Source: Davidsoniella eucalypti | Taxonomy: Eukaryota; Ascomycota; Sordariomycetes; Microascales; Ceratocystidaceae | Assembly (NCBI GenBank): GCA_004009845.1 | Contig: RMBW01000025.1 | Coordinates: 1-64,000, forward strand | Direction of reading: 5' to 3' | Length of the DNA: 64,000 nucleotides | Shown here: positions 20,945-32,101 of the stretch, piece by piece | Layout: every line of letters begins with the position of its first letter | How positions within the stretch are numbered: the stretch's first letter is position 1 | Program-made: the position numbers and the translations under genes | The notes under the pieces: generated by a model | What the model saw: the letters and a program-made list of their open reading frames with translations, nothing else | Databases searched by the model: none | Told to the model about the DNA's origin: nothing

Positions 20945-23900
20945 TCTGGTTGCGGGCTTATGACCATCAACCAAACTATAGGGGCTGCTTGCGTCCGTAG
21001 TGTGCAGTATTGTCTATTTGCTCTCGGCGTTATACTTGTATATTGTGGCTTGTATTTAGCTTCCATATGAGTATAGGTAGGATACGTGTGCGGGTTGAAC
21101 AAGTTGATGTTGAAGATGCCTTGGATGTAGCGTGTGTTGAACTACAACCGCGGATTAGTATGGCTAGAACATATTTTGGTGCTCTCCGTGGTTGTTCTAG
21201 GGGACATTTCAATGCTCAGTGCAAGGCCCACTCAAGCGAGCGACTAGTGGGCAAACGCCCAGCTAAACCCCATTATAGAACCCTTGTTCAGTGCTCTCCA
21301 GCGATAACACCATTACCACGAGACATCTCCATTTCATCTTAGTCGTTGTTCCATAGCTTCATTCTAATCCAATTTCTAGCCACGACAGACCTCGAAACAG
21401 GGAGCAAAGCAAATTGGGTCTTCCTTTCTTTGAAAGCATAGCGGGCACCGGAACAGCTATCAAAAGAGGAGAGCCAGCAGATACATATTCTGGTGGTCCT
21501 AAACCTTCCACCAGCCAGCCTTTCTGGCTTCTAGAAAGTGGATTCTTCTACCTCCACTAGTGAAATATGATGCTTGTTCCACAGACAAGTGACACAATCA
21601 TTCGTCGTATATGTGGAGACTGGGCCGTTTTTGCTGTTCGATTGGGATACATTCTTGTATGGCCTAGCCACCTTCTATGCTCCCACAGCTGGTTCAGGTT
21701 TTGGTGTGAACTTAAAAAAGAGCGATTAAGAAAAGAAAATTAGGCTTAGGTCCCGGAATTCTACTTGTGTCTTTGTGTGGTTTATTCCCCTCCCTCCTTC
21801 TTCGGCTTTGTCAAAGGCGTTCACGCAAGTTTGGGCATATCACATCCAATAAACACACACACACTAGAACTGAGGAACCAGCTGCCAGGGACAAATCTCG
21901 TTTCCGCAGGGCACCAGCATGGCTGGCCAGAGAAAGAAGGAATCATGTGTCTAGATGTAAAGCTTACCTACATACATGTATGTGTACATGTGTATACGTG
22001 GAGGAGGTTCGTGAGGGATGTATGCCTACATATTCGTGTACGCCTTGCTCGCTACTGAGATCTGACTGGTTCTTGCGGCTCATTGGAATGCCACGGAACC
22101 TCTAGACATATGTTCATTACATATACGGTTGCTGTGTTCTAGTGTCCAAGTATTCGCATAGGTCTATTTGCGTGTGTATGTATATCTGCAATCTCTTGTC
22201 TTGTTAGGCCACATCTCTATATCAAAAACATAGTGAAGAAATCTAATCTTTGTGCGTTTCAGGGTTGCATCCCGGAAAAGAATAGTCACTAAATAGACAC
22301 TAAAGTGATTTACCCCGCCGTTTGATAGAGCCTGAAGGCTCATTCTATGGGGCCTTTTTTGTGCTGTGGATGCTGTGGATTCATCTAAGGCCCTCTGCGT
22401 GACTCGTAAGGGAGCGGCGCTATGATTGGCTGGCACAAACCAAACTGCAACATCACTTCATCAGCGGGCTGTATATACTTATGTAGTTGTAGTATGGTCC
22501 CTGCATTTGGGCCGCCTTTGCTTTGGTACAGACAGAGTTTTGGAGACGACAGGAGATTTTTACTCACAGACGTAGCCACGGAAGAGGGCCTGATATTGTA
22601 CATATGTATATATGTGCATATCTGTATGTATGTACACCGCATGCAGCTAGAAATAGAAGAAAGGCGTATTTTTATGTTTGAAATTCCAAACCCACCAAGA
22701 CATCAATCAGTATCCATCAACTCTGGACCTTCTCGTCAAAAGGCAATATTGCTCTTTGAGTTGTGGCCTATTGACCCCTCTATGTTGGGCAGCCGAACCG
22801 GAGCTAGGCACTACCAGTAGCACTTAAGAATCTCAACAGGCTAGCTAGTATTGCGTGAGACGAAGGCTGCTGTGGACCGTCTGCTAGCACGCTAAAACGC
22901 TAGCAAACGACACTCTAATCCCTGGAGTTGGGGCGAGCGCAAGGGAACATCGTCGACCCAGGATTAATGTATTAAGAGGGAAGATGGACGAACGAGCCAG
23001 GTTCATTGAAATCTGCCCATCGCACCGTTTCTTTGATCTGAACTTATTAGGGGCCCTTGTTACGGTGACCGCGGGTTTACCTCTTAAATATAGCTAGTTG
23101 TAGCTGTAGTTGTATTATGTAGCATACTTATGTGTAGGTATTATGAGCACAGTGTGGTTTATGTCAGTGTATTAGCCAAAACTTGTTCCAGAATATAATT
23201 AAAGCAAATATTTTGTTTCAGCGTTATGACCGCCTTTGTTCTTTGAGGCAGTCAATAATAGTCTGTTTCATGCAAGGTGTCTTTTTTAGTTTTCATCTTT
23301 TCTTAACTCCCATATTTTCCTGCCAAATGAGTAAAAAAAAAAGATCAACGCTACTGTCGGTACAATAAGTTGCGGCCTTGCTGCCTTTTTTGCCGCTTCT
23401 GAGGCGAACATGCCTAATATCCAGATATGTACATGTAATAATCGCAATGCACCCAAAAGATCCTATAAAAAGAAGAGAGACAAGCAGCATTACAGTATAT
23501 GTACACGTACAGACAGTAAGCGCAACTTGTCGAGCAGTATATAGATACTATTAGTAGGCCAACTGAGGAGTGGGTCTTTCTATTTAATCTTATTGTGAGG
23601 AGGGGGCAAGGTTATATCGAGAACTTGATGGACCTACCCTCGCCGTGCGAAATGTTTCACGTTGTTTAGTGCGACTATGGTAGTGGACAACTAGATTATG
23701 GATTCTAGAAGCGGGGAGAATGGCGAGGAAGCAGGCAGCACCTAATAGGACACTTTAGAGGCCATACATGCATCTGTACAATGTATATATCTGCATCTGT
23801 ATGAACAGCGCTCGACTACATAGTTAATAAGGATACAGTGAATGTACATGTTTTGTCTTTTTCTCTCATTGGAACTGGCAAGTGGGCAGTGCAGCATTTT

Positions 23901-26900
23901 GAAGAGGGGTCAGCACCCTCTATCAGTGCACGAGGCGGCTTTGGCCCTATACAGGACTGGCCGAGTGTCCCGATTAGGGCGACCTTCTGACTTGACTGGT
24001 CCCGAGGGCACACACACACACACACACACACAACGCCAGAAGCGACACGACAGTACAACAGTACAAGAACAGTAGAACAGTAGAACAGTCGATGGCATCA
24101 CAGCGAGGGTATTGAGGGTCCTTTATCTTTTTATAGCTCCTTTTCTTAGCCGTTTTGCTTCACGCCAGGGAACTTGGGCGTACTACTATCTACTATCTAT
24201 AACTATTTATCTTGTCTAATGTTCAAAGGCGCCTAACCCCACTCACTATTTCACATTTCACCCACTAAGCCATTAAACCGTGGATCTTTGCCCACAACTC
24301 CATTTTTCCGGCTCCTCGTGTGCGTCATGTTTACTATATCTGTATGTGTATAAGCAAAAAAAAGAGAGCGAGCAGAAAGAAAAAAGTCTCCATGCTATCC
24401 TTATCTCTGCCGTTCGTATATAAATGCCAAATACAGTATGACTATGGCTATGGCACACTCGCTCATTTGCGAAATTGTTGGTGCATTGATTGCATTGGAG
24501 GGAACACGCTAGGTTTGTGGTCTTATGATGCAAACCTTTTGGGGGCAATGTGTTACCAGATACCTAGTACTGTCTGTAGGTAGGTACATATATTTCAACA
24601 ATTATTATTCAGCTACTCAACACGAAAAGAAGACAAAGCATACTATTTGTAAACTGGTAGGACACGAGGCGTCCGTACCGTCCACCAATAAACACCCACT
24701 GAGTGAATTACAATTGTAGCGCATGACCAGATTCCCAGTGCAAAATTGATAATAGTAGCACATCATAAAGGCATATTAGAAATATCAGCGCATAGCCTAT
24801 CACCACGAAAACTGCACATTGTTGTCATGGATAACCCGACGAGAGAATTGGAAATTATAGGTCCTTCGTCTACGACTAGTTGTACATCGAAACTCACGAG
24901 ATGGGCTTGAGAACCAGACTAGCCAGTAGGAACGCATCATGACATTCTAAAAGATATTTGAGATTGAAAGGGGCAGATTGTGCTGTCTCCCACCTTACAA
25001 CAGGCCTCTGACTTAGCCAAAGAGTCATCGACCCTCTTCACCAAATTTTTGATCCATTAATACCTTGTTTTGCTTCATCCCTTATCGGCGATAAGAAAAT
25101 ACTAAAATTAAAATAAATCTCAAGACTAAGCAAGTATGTTATGTACAACAACAACAACAACAACCAACACTCGATGAAAAAAGGACTGGATTTTTAATGG
25201 CTTTGGCTTGTTTATTTGTTTGTGTTTATGTTTTTTTTCTAAGAGTTATTTCGACGTGTTATCTATTCCTAAACGCTAGGCTAGTTCAAAGACAACACTA
25301 CCAGAATAATTCATTTTACATGTATCAGCAACTAGCCCTAGTTAGAAAGTACATTGAGACTACATTGATTATAGCATGCTCAATACACTTCCTATCTAAA
25401 CATGCAAACTACGGTGAGAATAAAAAGCATGCATATGTCTCGTGTATATGTCTTCTTGGTGTCTCTATCTCTATTGCTAGTTCTGTATGCCCCTCACCCA
25501 CAATATACTGTATGTTTTAGTATGTATCTGTATAATACACCGATGCAGGCTCGTGGGGTGCTCTGCTATTAGTGCATATCTACTTCGCTTCTAGGACATT
25601 CGTTGTGGCTGGATCCCTAAGGGATCGAGTGTTTCCTCTGGCAGCACAAACTAAGCGGTTATTAGCCCTATGTAGACATCTCAAGCTGTGGAAATGATCG
25701 CACATTTCTGGTCCCATCGATCCTAGTATAGGTCCCCTGGCTCCAGTGATCGTTAAGACTGAGGACCTCCACCTTACTGTGCGCATACTGCGTTATACAC
25801 AGTGACCGTACGATATTAGCACCCCCATGCTCTACATGTACATGTATCTGTAGAGAGACGAGAGAGAGGCTATAGACTCACAGAGTCAAAGAACTGTATT
25901 TCTAATGTTCGAAAATCACAAAGCTGATGATGGCCATAGCCCAAAAAGGGCCGCAAACGAGACAGTCAAGACGAAAAGCACAACCCGCTAAGCTACAGTA
26001 AGCCCTCGACAATTGCTGGTTGGTCGTCAGCATCCCGCGGCCTATACTCAGGCTGTACAGGGCACTCATTTCTCAAGAAAAGATGCAGCAATATAACAGA
26101 CCTTTTGGGGCCCCTATGGGCTACTTTTGCTTACTTTCTTGGTACATTCACGCCACATCCATGCCCACTCCCTCCCCTTCCCTCTTGTTTCGTTCGTCCC
26201 CTTCTAGGCCGGGTCAACTAGGTCCTTCAATAGAGCGTATTACATATATTTATTGCTTGCTGTGTCATGCACTTTGGGTACACTAAGTTAGTGTCAAGTA
26301 TACCAAGTACTCAGAATACTTGTACAGGTCCCTTCTATTTGTCTGCCTGTGACCTGGACTGACCTAACCTGATGGATGGTCCTGATTTAGTTATTCCTCA
26401 AAAAATATTTGAGAGTTCCTACTTTCTTTTCTCCTCTCCTCCTTACAACTCCGAAGCCCTCGAGCACACAACTTTTTATTTTTTATTCTCTTAGAGAACA
26501 TCACGAAAAAGGCAAATTCCAAAGCTTCATATTACATACATCTCTGCTTACTTAGGCCTAGTTTACTGCTCTTGAATCCAAGTCTCTCTGTCTCTAGCTT
26601 CCAGCTCGACTACTCCTCCTCCTCCTACCTGCTATATCGCCGACAACTTCGAGTAAACAACTACACATGCTGTGTTCTGTTTACCTTTCTCTCGACAACA
26701 TTCTTCCTATCCTTAACCTCTCTTCTCTTGCTTATAGTCTCCTGTGAACGAACTAGCAGTCCCGATTCGTCTCTCTCCTCCACAGAGTTTCATCTTCTAC
26801 ATACTTGCTCTCGATACCGACAGCCGGACGTGGTGTAATCTGCCTCCAGTATACTATCAACGCACCTGCATACTTTCGTAGGCTTCGCTTTTAGCAGCTA

Positions 26901-27230
26901 GCATAGTTCCCAAGGAGAAAGGGCTAGCAATGGCTTCGTCCAAAGTAGGTTGATTCTACATTGCTGTGATGTCCTTACCCCCTTGGCTTGCCAGAATCAT
27001 GATTTCATAAAAGAATAAAGCACTTTCTTTATCTTTTATTGTCTTCTGTGCCATGTTATGCCCCGGTCACAATATAACATCCCTGCTCAACTCCTGAGCC
27101 CCCTCCCCCCTGCTATCTTAGAGTGCCTATCTGCATCTTTTCAAATGTTAGGAAACATCACAAAATTGTTGATAGACGCGCTCAGCATACACACACTCTC
27201 TCTCTCTTTCTCTATCCCAATGACTGTCTC
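20945..27230. other. 6.3 kb gene-poor region and leader of the C2H2 gene
   Basis: I find no frame with protein character on either strand: frames are short, Cys/Ser/Leu-rich in the way of random AT-balanced DNA, and lack splice-consistent joins. The stretch holds simple repeats (CA at 24009-24032, CAA at 25146-25163), clusters of TACATGTA/TGTACATA-type palindromes (21970-22000, 22595-22640, 23415-23515, 25832-25855) and, from about 26400, strongly pyrimidine-rich DNA that fits a long 5' leader of the zinc finger gene. A short upstream frame, MASSKVG, starts at 26931. Confidence 0.5.
24009..24032. repeat. CA microsatellite, 12 units
   Basis: Uninterrupted CA dinucleotide run. It is followed at 24045-24090 by an imperfect repeat of ACAGTAGAAC-type units. 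Lies in the gene-poor region. Confidence 0.95.
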
Positions 27231-29120
27231 ATGAACATTAACGCTGACGATCGATTGCTCGCTTTGCCCGCTCAGGAACTGCATCAGTCATCGCGGCCCT
27301 TTGCCTATACTCAACGTCCGTCCGTCTCGACTATGAACGCGACTTTACCTATTTCGGTTTCGACTTCCGCTTCGGGAGCTCTTTCTCGCCCTCCCCACTC
27401 TCGACCGATAACACATGCTTTCGCTTTGCCAGTCGCTACTGCGCCCATTAACACTATGAACCGCATCAACAGACGCAAGTCTGTTACCACTGTGCCTCAG
27501 GCCAGCTCTACTGTTGTAGCTGCTGTTGCTGCTGCCGTCGATATTTCCCCGTTGGCAATGCCCGGTCCGAGCTCAAAGCGTTACATGGCGACTGCTGCAG
27601 CTATGCCTCTGCCATTTGCCGAGAGAACAAGTCTAGGCTTGCCTCCGTCCCCGCCATCCAGTCTCCCTAGCGCCAACTTTATGCCCGATGTGAAGAGAGA
27701 ATCGACTGAGCACACGGAAGACGATAATTCGGAAATTATCACGGACGATGGCATGTTGCCTGCTGCCAACTACGACTCCTCGGGTATTGACGACAAGACT
27801 CTTCTTCGCAGAGCGAGCGATGGTCAGCCACTATTGCGTGAAGGCAGTAAGCGCTACAACCGAGTCGAGCTGCGTTGTGACACTTGCGGGAAAAGCTACA
27901 AGCACAGCAGCTGCCTAACGAAGCATTTGTTAGTCTCCCTACCCTAAATGTTTTTTTTAAAAAAAATCATGTGATTTGAAGTCAGTAGGCAGGTGATATC
28001 TTTCACAAGCCTTAAAAGTTGCAACTCAATATGGGGTGTAGTGCAGTCCTTCGGTTATATGCGTATGTGAGACACGCAGTAACTACTAATGTTGGATACT
28101 GTCTACATAAATCTCATTTAGGGTCTTGCTAGCATGGAATGAGAAGAGCAACATGTAGATTCGAGTCTTTTTACATCATACTCTGGCATCTAGTCGTTTG
28201 CGAGACTCATCAACTATATCTGCCTCTACCAATGAATTACGGCATTATTTAACGATAAAATACTAACCATGTCTTTTATTTCCTCTCTTTCCAGGTGGGA
28301 GCACACTCCAGAGTGGTCTTATACCTCTAAGCTTCTTATCTCAAAGCATCAACAAGTGCAGCTCCTTGAGGCTGCTAGTGTTCTTGTGGCCATGAACCAC
28401 CCGGACATGAAGACCGATTTTTCGGTGGCATCTCCACCCGATTCAACCCGTGGATTCAGCGAAACCGAGTCCGTTGCTGGCTCAGTATCTATGACCAACG
28501 ATCGTGGAAGCTCTATTGAGGCCAGCCCTGCGCCTACACTTGAGGGTCTCGGCCTCAAGTCCACCTCCTACCAGAATACCTCGAAGCGTTACAGCACAGG
28601 TGGCATCTCAAAGGCTTATAAGTCTGTCAGCCACAAGCCTTCACCTTCGGTCCTACAAGGAATCGCTTCATCTGTGCCCTCGGGCAGCTCTTTGGGCCAC
28701 GGCCGCAAGCGTAGCGAGGATCTTCGTCCTACGTCATCTGGCCACAACTCAACCGGCCAAGACGACCGCGAGCTAGCTGCTGCTGTCAAACTTCTCAGTT
28801 GCAGCTTCAACAGCAGCAAGACAAAGTCTCCCAGCCTTGGCGCCGACCTGCCGCCTGTCCCTTCGCTTCCTATACAATACCTTGAACACGCCACTTCTTA
28901 CACCAGTTCAGGCTTCTTGAGCAGCTTCCCTAGCAGACCTCCCGAGAGCTTCACACGTGGAGATAACTTCTCCCGCTCCAACCGGAGACTTGATTGCGAT
29001 GATGTTCACATGTATGATAGTGGGAGCGAGAGTCACTTGGGTGATCATGATGATTATGATATGCAGCGCGCACGTAGCGACGAAGATGACGACGGCGTTT
29101 TTGGTCACATGGAAGAGTAA
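27231..29120 (+). CDS. C2H2 zinc finger protein, probable transcription factor
   Basis: Two exons, 27231-27928 and 28295-29120, giving 507 residues. One classical finger is seen at about residues 215-235, CDTCGKSYKHSSCLTKHLWEH, spacing C-x2-C-x12-H-x3-H. It is interrupted by the 366-base intron inside the Leu codon before Trp-Glu-His. The following block EWSYTSKLLISKHQQVQLLEAA is conserved in fungal proteins of this type. The N-terminal 200 residues are rich in Ala, Pro and Ser; the C-terminal part is Ser-rich and ends in an acidic tail (DDDGVFGHMEE), a possible activation region. I know the family as uncharacterised fungal C2H2 proteins, and assign no pathway. The start is the first ATG in the frame; the leader is long and CT-rich, and an upstream spliced start cannot be excluded. 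Confidence 0.85.
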
Positions 29121-29878
29121 ATTTTCTTTTCATTTTGGTCTCGTTAAGGTTTTATTTTTTGGACTCGGTTGGAGGGTTTTCACGACTATTGTTTTTGTTT
29201 TTGCATCGTGTGGGTTTTTTTTTTACTTCATATTATCACGGCTTCGGCTAGTCATGGAAGGCTTTGTATTTGTTTCTCGATCTTCGAAGAGGGAGATGTG
29301 CCAACCGGTTGTGGTCGGACCGTCTATCCCCGTTTTGTTACTATTATTACTACATACTACTTATTATATGCCTCCGTTTTCCATGGAGAGCTACGCAGGC
29401 GACCGCTTATACCATATTACAAATAACAATAAACAGAGCTGAAGTCGTTTTCAGTAATACAATCATCATGTCTCAGTTTGCGCATTGTGGGCGTCTCTAC
29501 TTGTTTTCTATCCTTGTTACGAAATCTGCAAATGCTTGATACGCGCGTATACAGCAATTAGCAATCTCTAATTTGCTCTATATCCTGGGTTCTACAGGTT
29601 TCTAAATGCTGCTGGCTGCTGCTATAACTCTAGGTCCAGTTCAGTGCTAGGCTTTTTTGTACATCTATTACCCCTCATAAGCTAGAACATCAACGGCAAG
29701 GACGCGTTCGATCAGACGGACGGAAACGGCGTTCTTTTTTTCTTATAGAAGATGCTTGTAGAAGATTCGTCATCCGCTCAGATCTCGAACTTCACCCATC
29801 TTTCAATCAACCCCGCCAAGGACCGAGCAACTTCAACATACGCATATATTTTCCAGCTTTCATTTCTATCTCATAATC
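29121..29878. other. Intergenic region, zinc finger 3' UTR and next promoter
   Basis: A 758-base gap, T-rich in the first 300 bases. Overlapping plus-strand frames here read as low-complexity Phe/Tyr/Leu runs and are not credible genes. Confidence 0.4.
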
Positions 29879-31455
29879 ATGGCGGGAATCAGCACTACTA
29901 GGCGCCAACAACATCATCCTGCCGACTCTAGCAGCCCTACCGGCCCTTCCGCTACGTCCCCTAAAAAAACGAGAGCGCGTCGCTTTAAGCCAAAGGCTGT
30001 GCTCGAGCAAGCTAAATCTGAAGTCGACATGACTCTTTCGATGCAAGATCATCAAAGCCAGCCAGCCTATGATGAGTCGTTCGAAGGGTTCCCCAACGAC
30101 ATTGATGTAAAGTCCGGCAATATACACCACAGGCCACAAGATATGCGCTATCAAGATGCCGATGTCAATATCACAGACAACAGTCCTGCCATCAACCCCG
30201 ATCTTGGCGGTATCAAGGTTACATATGCAGAGCAGCCCCCGGTCACTGACTCGGCTACGACGTCTGGATTAAGTATTCTGGGGTCTGTCGTAACCTTCCT
30301 ATTCATGGCTCTCTCGAACCTTGGCAGTTTGTGGATCGCCTGTTCCCTGCTTCAAGAGTGGGCCAATCCCCAAGTTTCCAAAGTCATCGACAGTATTGAC
30401 AGAGACAATGCCTTCATCTTATTCGGCTGGCGACTGTAAGTAGCGTGTCTAGATCTCTATCTGGACAAGGGCTCCTCAAAATCAAGATACACACCGGTGA
30501 ACTGTGAAATGGCGATGCTAACTATATCGGTCTCGCAGTACTTGTGCCTATTTTGGCTGGTTCGCTAATTTCAACTCCACTGATATGACGAGTGTGGGCC
30601 TTCTAAGCTTCGGCCCCACGGTAAGGATCCTGATATTCTCCAGCCCGATATCGAAAGTCGCATTTTTCTACTATGTCTATCCTATCTTACAGTGGGCTTA
30701 AGGGATATGGAGAAGGCCCTGTACAAACCAAAATTAAACGCTCTAGTTGTTTGCTAATTGTTTCGGCTACAATTCCGCCTACAAAAATATAGATTTACCT
30801 TTTGATAACCTACTATCACCTTTCGCCAACCGTTGCACTCTCGGCTTTAGCTGCCGATTTTATCTTGACGACGGTTTCCTGGGATATCGCAACATCATGG
30901 GCTCCAAATCCTACCGTCTCAAGCTTTCAAATCAAGGAAAACTTGGTGGCTGATATCGGCATTCAGCTCTATACAACACTATTTGCCTCTGGTATCTATG
31001 GAGTCATCATATTCCTCTCCTTCCAGACGTTTGCGCCACGTTTAGTCCTGCAAGCGTTCTCTGGGCAACAAACCTTGACTTCTGCCTATCCATCCGATTA
31101 CCTCACCATCTTGCCCGCGGCTCTGATATTCGGAGATGCGTTGAATCGCTTGGTGTTCACACCTTATGTCGATATAGGCCAGCGTCCTGAAGACCAGTCG
31201 ATCATCGATTTCGATCCCGTAACCGCTACTTTGGGGGAAACCTTTGTGTGCAATTTCTGGGGCTATACCTCACGAGCAAAATTCGGGATGTTGCGCGTTA
31301 TATCCGCAGTAGTTTGTTCAGGTATTAGTACATACTTGCTCCTTACTGTTGGCCTTGGAATTACCCACATTCCAGAAGCCTTTGCCTATGCGGCGATTTG
31401 GATGGCTGCGGCGCTCATCGGGGGGGTAGGTCTAGGACGTATTGGAAAGCTTTGA
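29879..31455 (+). CDS. Uncharacterised polytopic membrane protein (433 residues)
   Basis: Three exons: 29879-30435, 30539-30620 and 30793-31455, with consistent phases. The first 125 residues are polar and probably disordered, with a basic stretch (KKTRARRFKPKAV). From residue 130 I count about seven hydrophobic segments: ILGSVVTFLFMALSNLGSLW, LLTCAYFGWFANF, IYLLITYYHLSPTVALSALA, TTLFASGIYGVIIFLSFQTF, YLTILPAALIFGDALN, VISAVVCSGISTYLLLTVGL and AAIWMAAALIGGVGLG. There is no signal peptide, transporter signature or catalytic motif that I recognise. The pattern suggests a cytosolic N-terminal tail and an integral membrane body. I do not recognise the family and assign no function. The exon 3 boundary is the acceptor AATATAG at 30786-30792; earlier acceptors lead into stops. 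Confidence 0.75.
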
Positions 31456-32101
31456 ATAGCATTTAGCTAGTGGATATAAGCTAATGATAGTACTTGGTTA
31501 TCATTTCTGTTTAAATTATAAAACAAGACACAGGAATGTGAAATATGCAAGGTTAGAGATGTGGACTCATATTAGGGTTAGGGTCACAATATAGGATCGT
31601 TATGGTTCGATGGGACAAATCTGCCGTTTATTCTATAGTTATTTAGATTTCGGGACCAAGATAAACATAGCCAGTTGTTATTTGAAGACATTGATATTCC
31701 GAGACGACTTTGCAATTTGTTCACGAAAGCAAAATGCTTTGAACAACGTCAAAAACGTATCTTACTCAGCTTTTAATGCCTGTCTTACGTCAACTACACA
31801 AGCCGCTTAGCTTAGTCACATGATTTAGTTAGTGCAACTGGGTTAGGAAACAAAAAGGCTATAGTGGAGCGGAATGCAATGCACGGGCCCACATAGATAC
31901 CAACAAATCATCCTACAAGTAACCACGAAATACGACTAAATACAACTGGTCGCATCATCACAGGCAACGCGTCGCAAACAAGTTGTCGGTATCGAAACTG
32001 CTGCCTATCAGCCTTTGTCATCGAGCGACATCCTAATCTCACTGTATCACGATTCTGATACGCGTTGGCGCGCTCGGAATGGACGTTCAATTGCGTCTAG
32101 T
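31456..32101. other. Intergenic region upstream of the ING-like gene
   Basis: A 646-base gap. It holds two adjacent TTAGGG units at about 31573-31585, too few to call a telomeric repeat. The frame of the next gene is open from 32015 but has no ATG before 32102. Confidence 0.4.

Noticed and set aside
26931..26954. ATG GCT TCG TCC AAA followed by GTAGGT as the true first exon of the zinc finger gene
   Set aside because: Most possible acceptors lead to stops or wrong phase; the one in-phase option (before CATACACAC) would add repeat-encoded residues. More likely a short upstream frame.
31571..31587. Two TTAGGG units as an interstitial telomere repeat
   Set aside because: Only two units; expected by chance in a window of this size.
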